Shown: positions 63,724-64,000 of the stretch, in pieces | Position numbering within the stretch: position 1 is the first letter of the stretch | How the letters are laid out: every line of letters begins with the position of its first letter | Source: CAVRGQ01 sp963720785 | GTDB lineage: Bacteria; Actinomycetota; Acidimicrobiia; IMCC26256; DASPTH01 | Length of the DNA: 64,000 bases | Assembly: GCA_963720785.1 (NCBI GenBank) | Contig: CAVRGQ010000005.1 | Location: 248,001 to 312,000 of the forward strand | Direction: 5' to 3' | Translations under genes and position numbers: made by a program | Notes under the pieces: generated by a model | Told to the model about the DNA's origin: nothing | The model's input: the letters and a program-made list of their open reading frames with translations, nothing else | The model's database searches: none

Positions 63724-64000
63724 GCCGGTGGCGGGAATCGGCAGGAATCCCTCGGCGCCGGCCGCCGCGGCGGCGACCGCCGGGAGGTCTCCGAACGAGC
63801 GGTAGACCACGTGGCGGGGCACCCAGCGAGGCGAGAACTTGGCGTTGAACCGCAGCAGCGACTCGATCTGGAACCACGGGTCGATGCGGCGCACGAACCA
63901 GGCCTGCATCCGACGCGGCCCGGTCACCGCGGCATCCTCGTCGACCAGTGCCCGGCAGAAGGCGAAGTTGAGCGACACCTCGACGATGCCGTGCACCCGG
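63706..64000 (-). CDS. C-terminal part of a phosphatidylglycerol lysyltransferase-like (DUF2156) protein
   Basis: Only the last 98 codons are in the window and the start lies beyond the right edge. EVSLNFAFCRALVDE, FQIESLLRFNAKFSPRWVPR and AGAEGFLPIP match the C-terminal GNAT-like domain of MprF/LPG synthases. These transfer an amino acid from tRNA to a membrane lipid. The N-terminal membrane part cannot be seen. Its end overlaps the ilv promoter. Confidence 0.82.
   Translation of the reverse strand, partial: RVHGIVEVSLNFAFCRALVDEDAAVTGPRRMQAWFVRRIDPWFQIESLLRFNAKFSPRWVPRHVVYRSFGDLPAVAAAAAGAEGFLPIPATGLKNAA

Overview
The window is a strongly GC-rich chromosomal stretch that reads like an actinobacterium. 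Pointers are the MenA-MenG menaquinone route, an F420-type LLM oxidoreductase, a DinB/maleylpyruvate-isomerase-like protein, a DUF222-HNH (13E12-type) protein, an LPG-synthase-like protein, and many starts placed 6-8 nt behind a TANNNT -10 box (leaderless style). Acidimicrobiia is my guess at class level; the sequence alone does not prove it. I saw no rRNA, tRNA, CRISPR, insertion sequence or prophage. Coding density is very high and no gap between genes exceeds about 220 bases.

Layout. 1-3.2 kb (minus): start of a histone-deacetylase-like gene, a CPBP protease, a dienelactone hydrolase, and the CoxS and CoxM subunits of a molybdenum hydroxylase without a large subunit. 3.3-6.1 kb (plus): NUDIX hydrolase, alpha/beta hydrolase, beta-propeller lipoprotein. 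6.2-7.9 kb (minus): Leu/Glu-type dehydrogenase and a histidine phosphatase. 7.96-12.5 kb (plus): a TPP riboswitch heading thiamine pyrophosphokinase-thiB-thiP-thiQ. 12.5-14.3 kb (minus): glutaminase fused to STAS and cyclic-nucleotide domains. 14.4-16.9 kb (plus): response regulator, histidine kinase and ribB, overlapping stop-to-start. 17-28.9 kb: exported and membrane proteins, pdxH, acyl-CoA dehydrogenase, LLM oxidoreductase, cupin, amidase, VOC protein, DUF222-HNH. 28.9-31.4 kb (minus): glycosyltransferase with a degenerate deacetylase tail, then an intact polysaccharide deacetylase. 31.5-44.9 kb: transporters, UbiB kinase, acyl-CoA ligase, CoA-metabolism genes, aldo/keto reductase. 45-52.2 kb: menaquinone cluster (tandem-HTH MerR regulator, menG, menF, menD, menH, menC, menA). 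52.3-59.4 kb: LigD-type ligase, amidase, SDR, GGDEF-EAL protein, small coiled-coil protein. 59.4-63.7 kb (minus): plsY and the ilvB-ilvN-ilvC operon with promoter, leader peptide and attenuator. The right edge cuts an LPG-synthase-like gene.

Three signals stand out. First, a branched-chain amino acid attenuator with the leader peptide MRTFRSILVVP in front of ilvBNC. Second, the tandem-HTH MerR protein heads the menaquinone operon, and its palindromic operator recurs between menA and the ligase gene. Third, more than 25 small insertions or deletions break otherwise well conserved genes. They are mostly one extra base inside GCGC runs or short homopolymers, which points to systematic consensus errors in the assembly rather than gene decay. 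Coordinates of frameshifted genes therefore span the whole conserved reading, and protein lengths for them are after repair.
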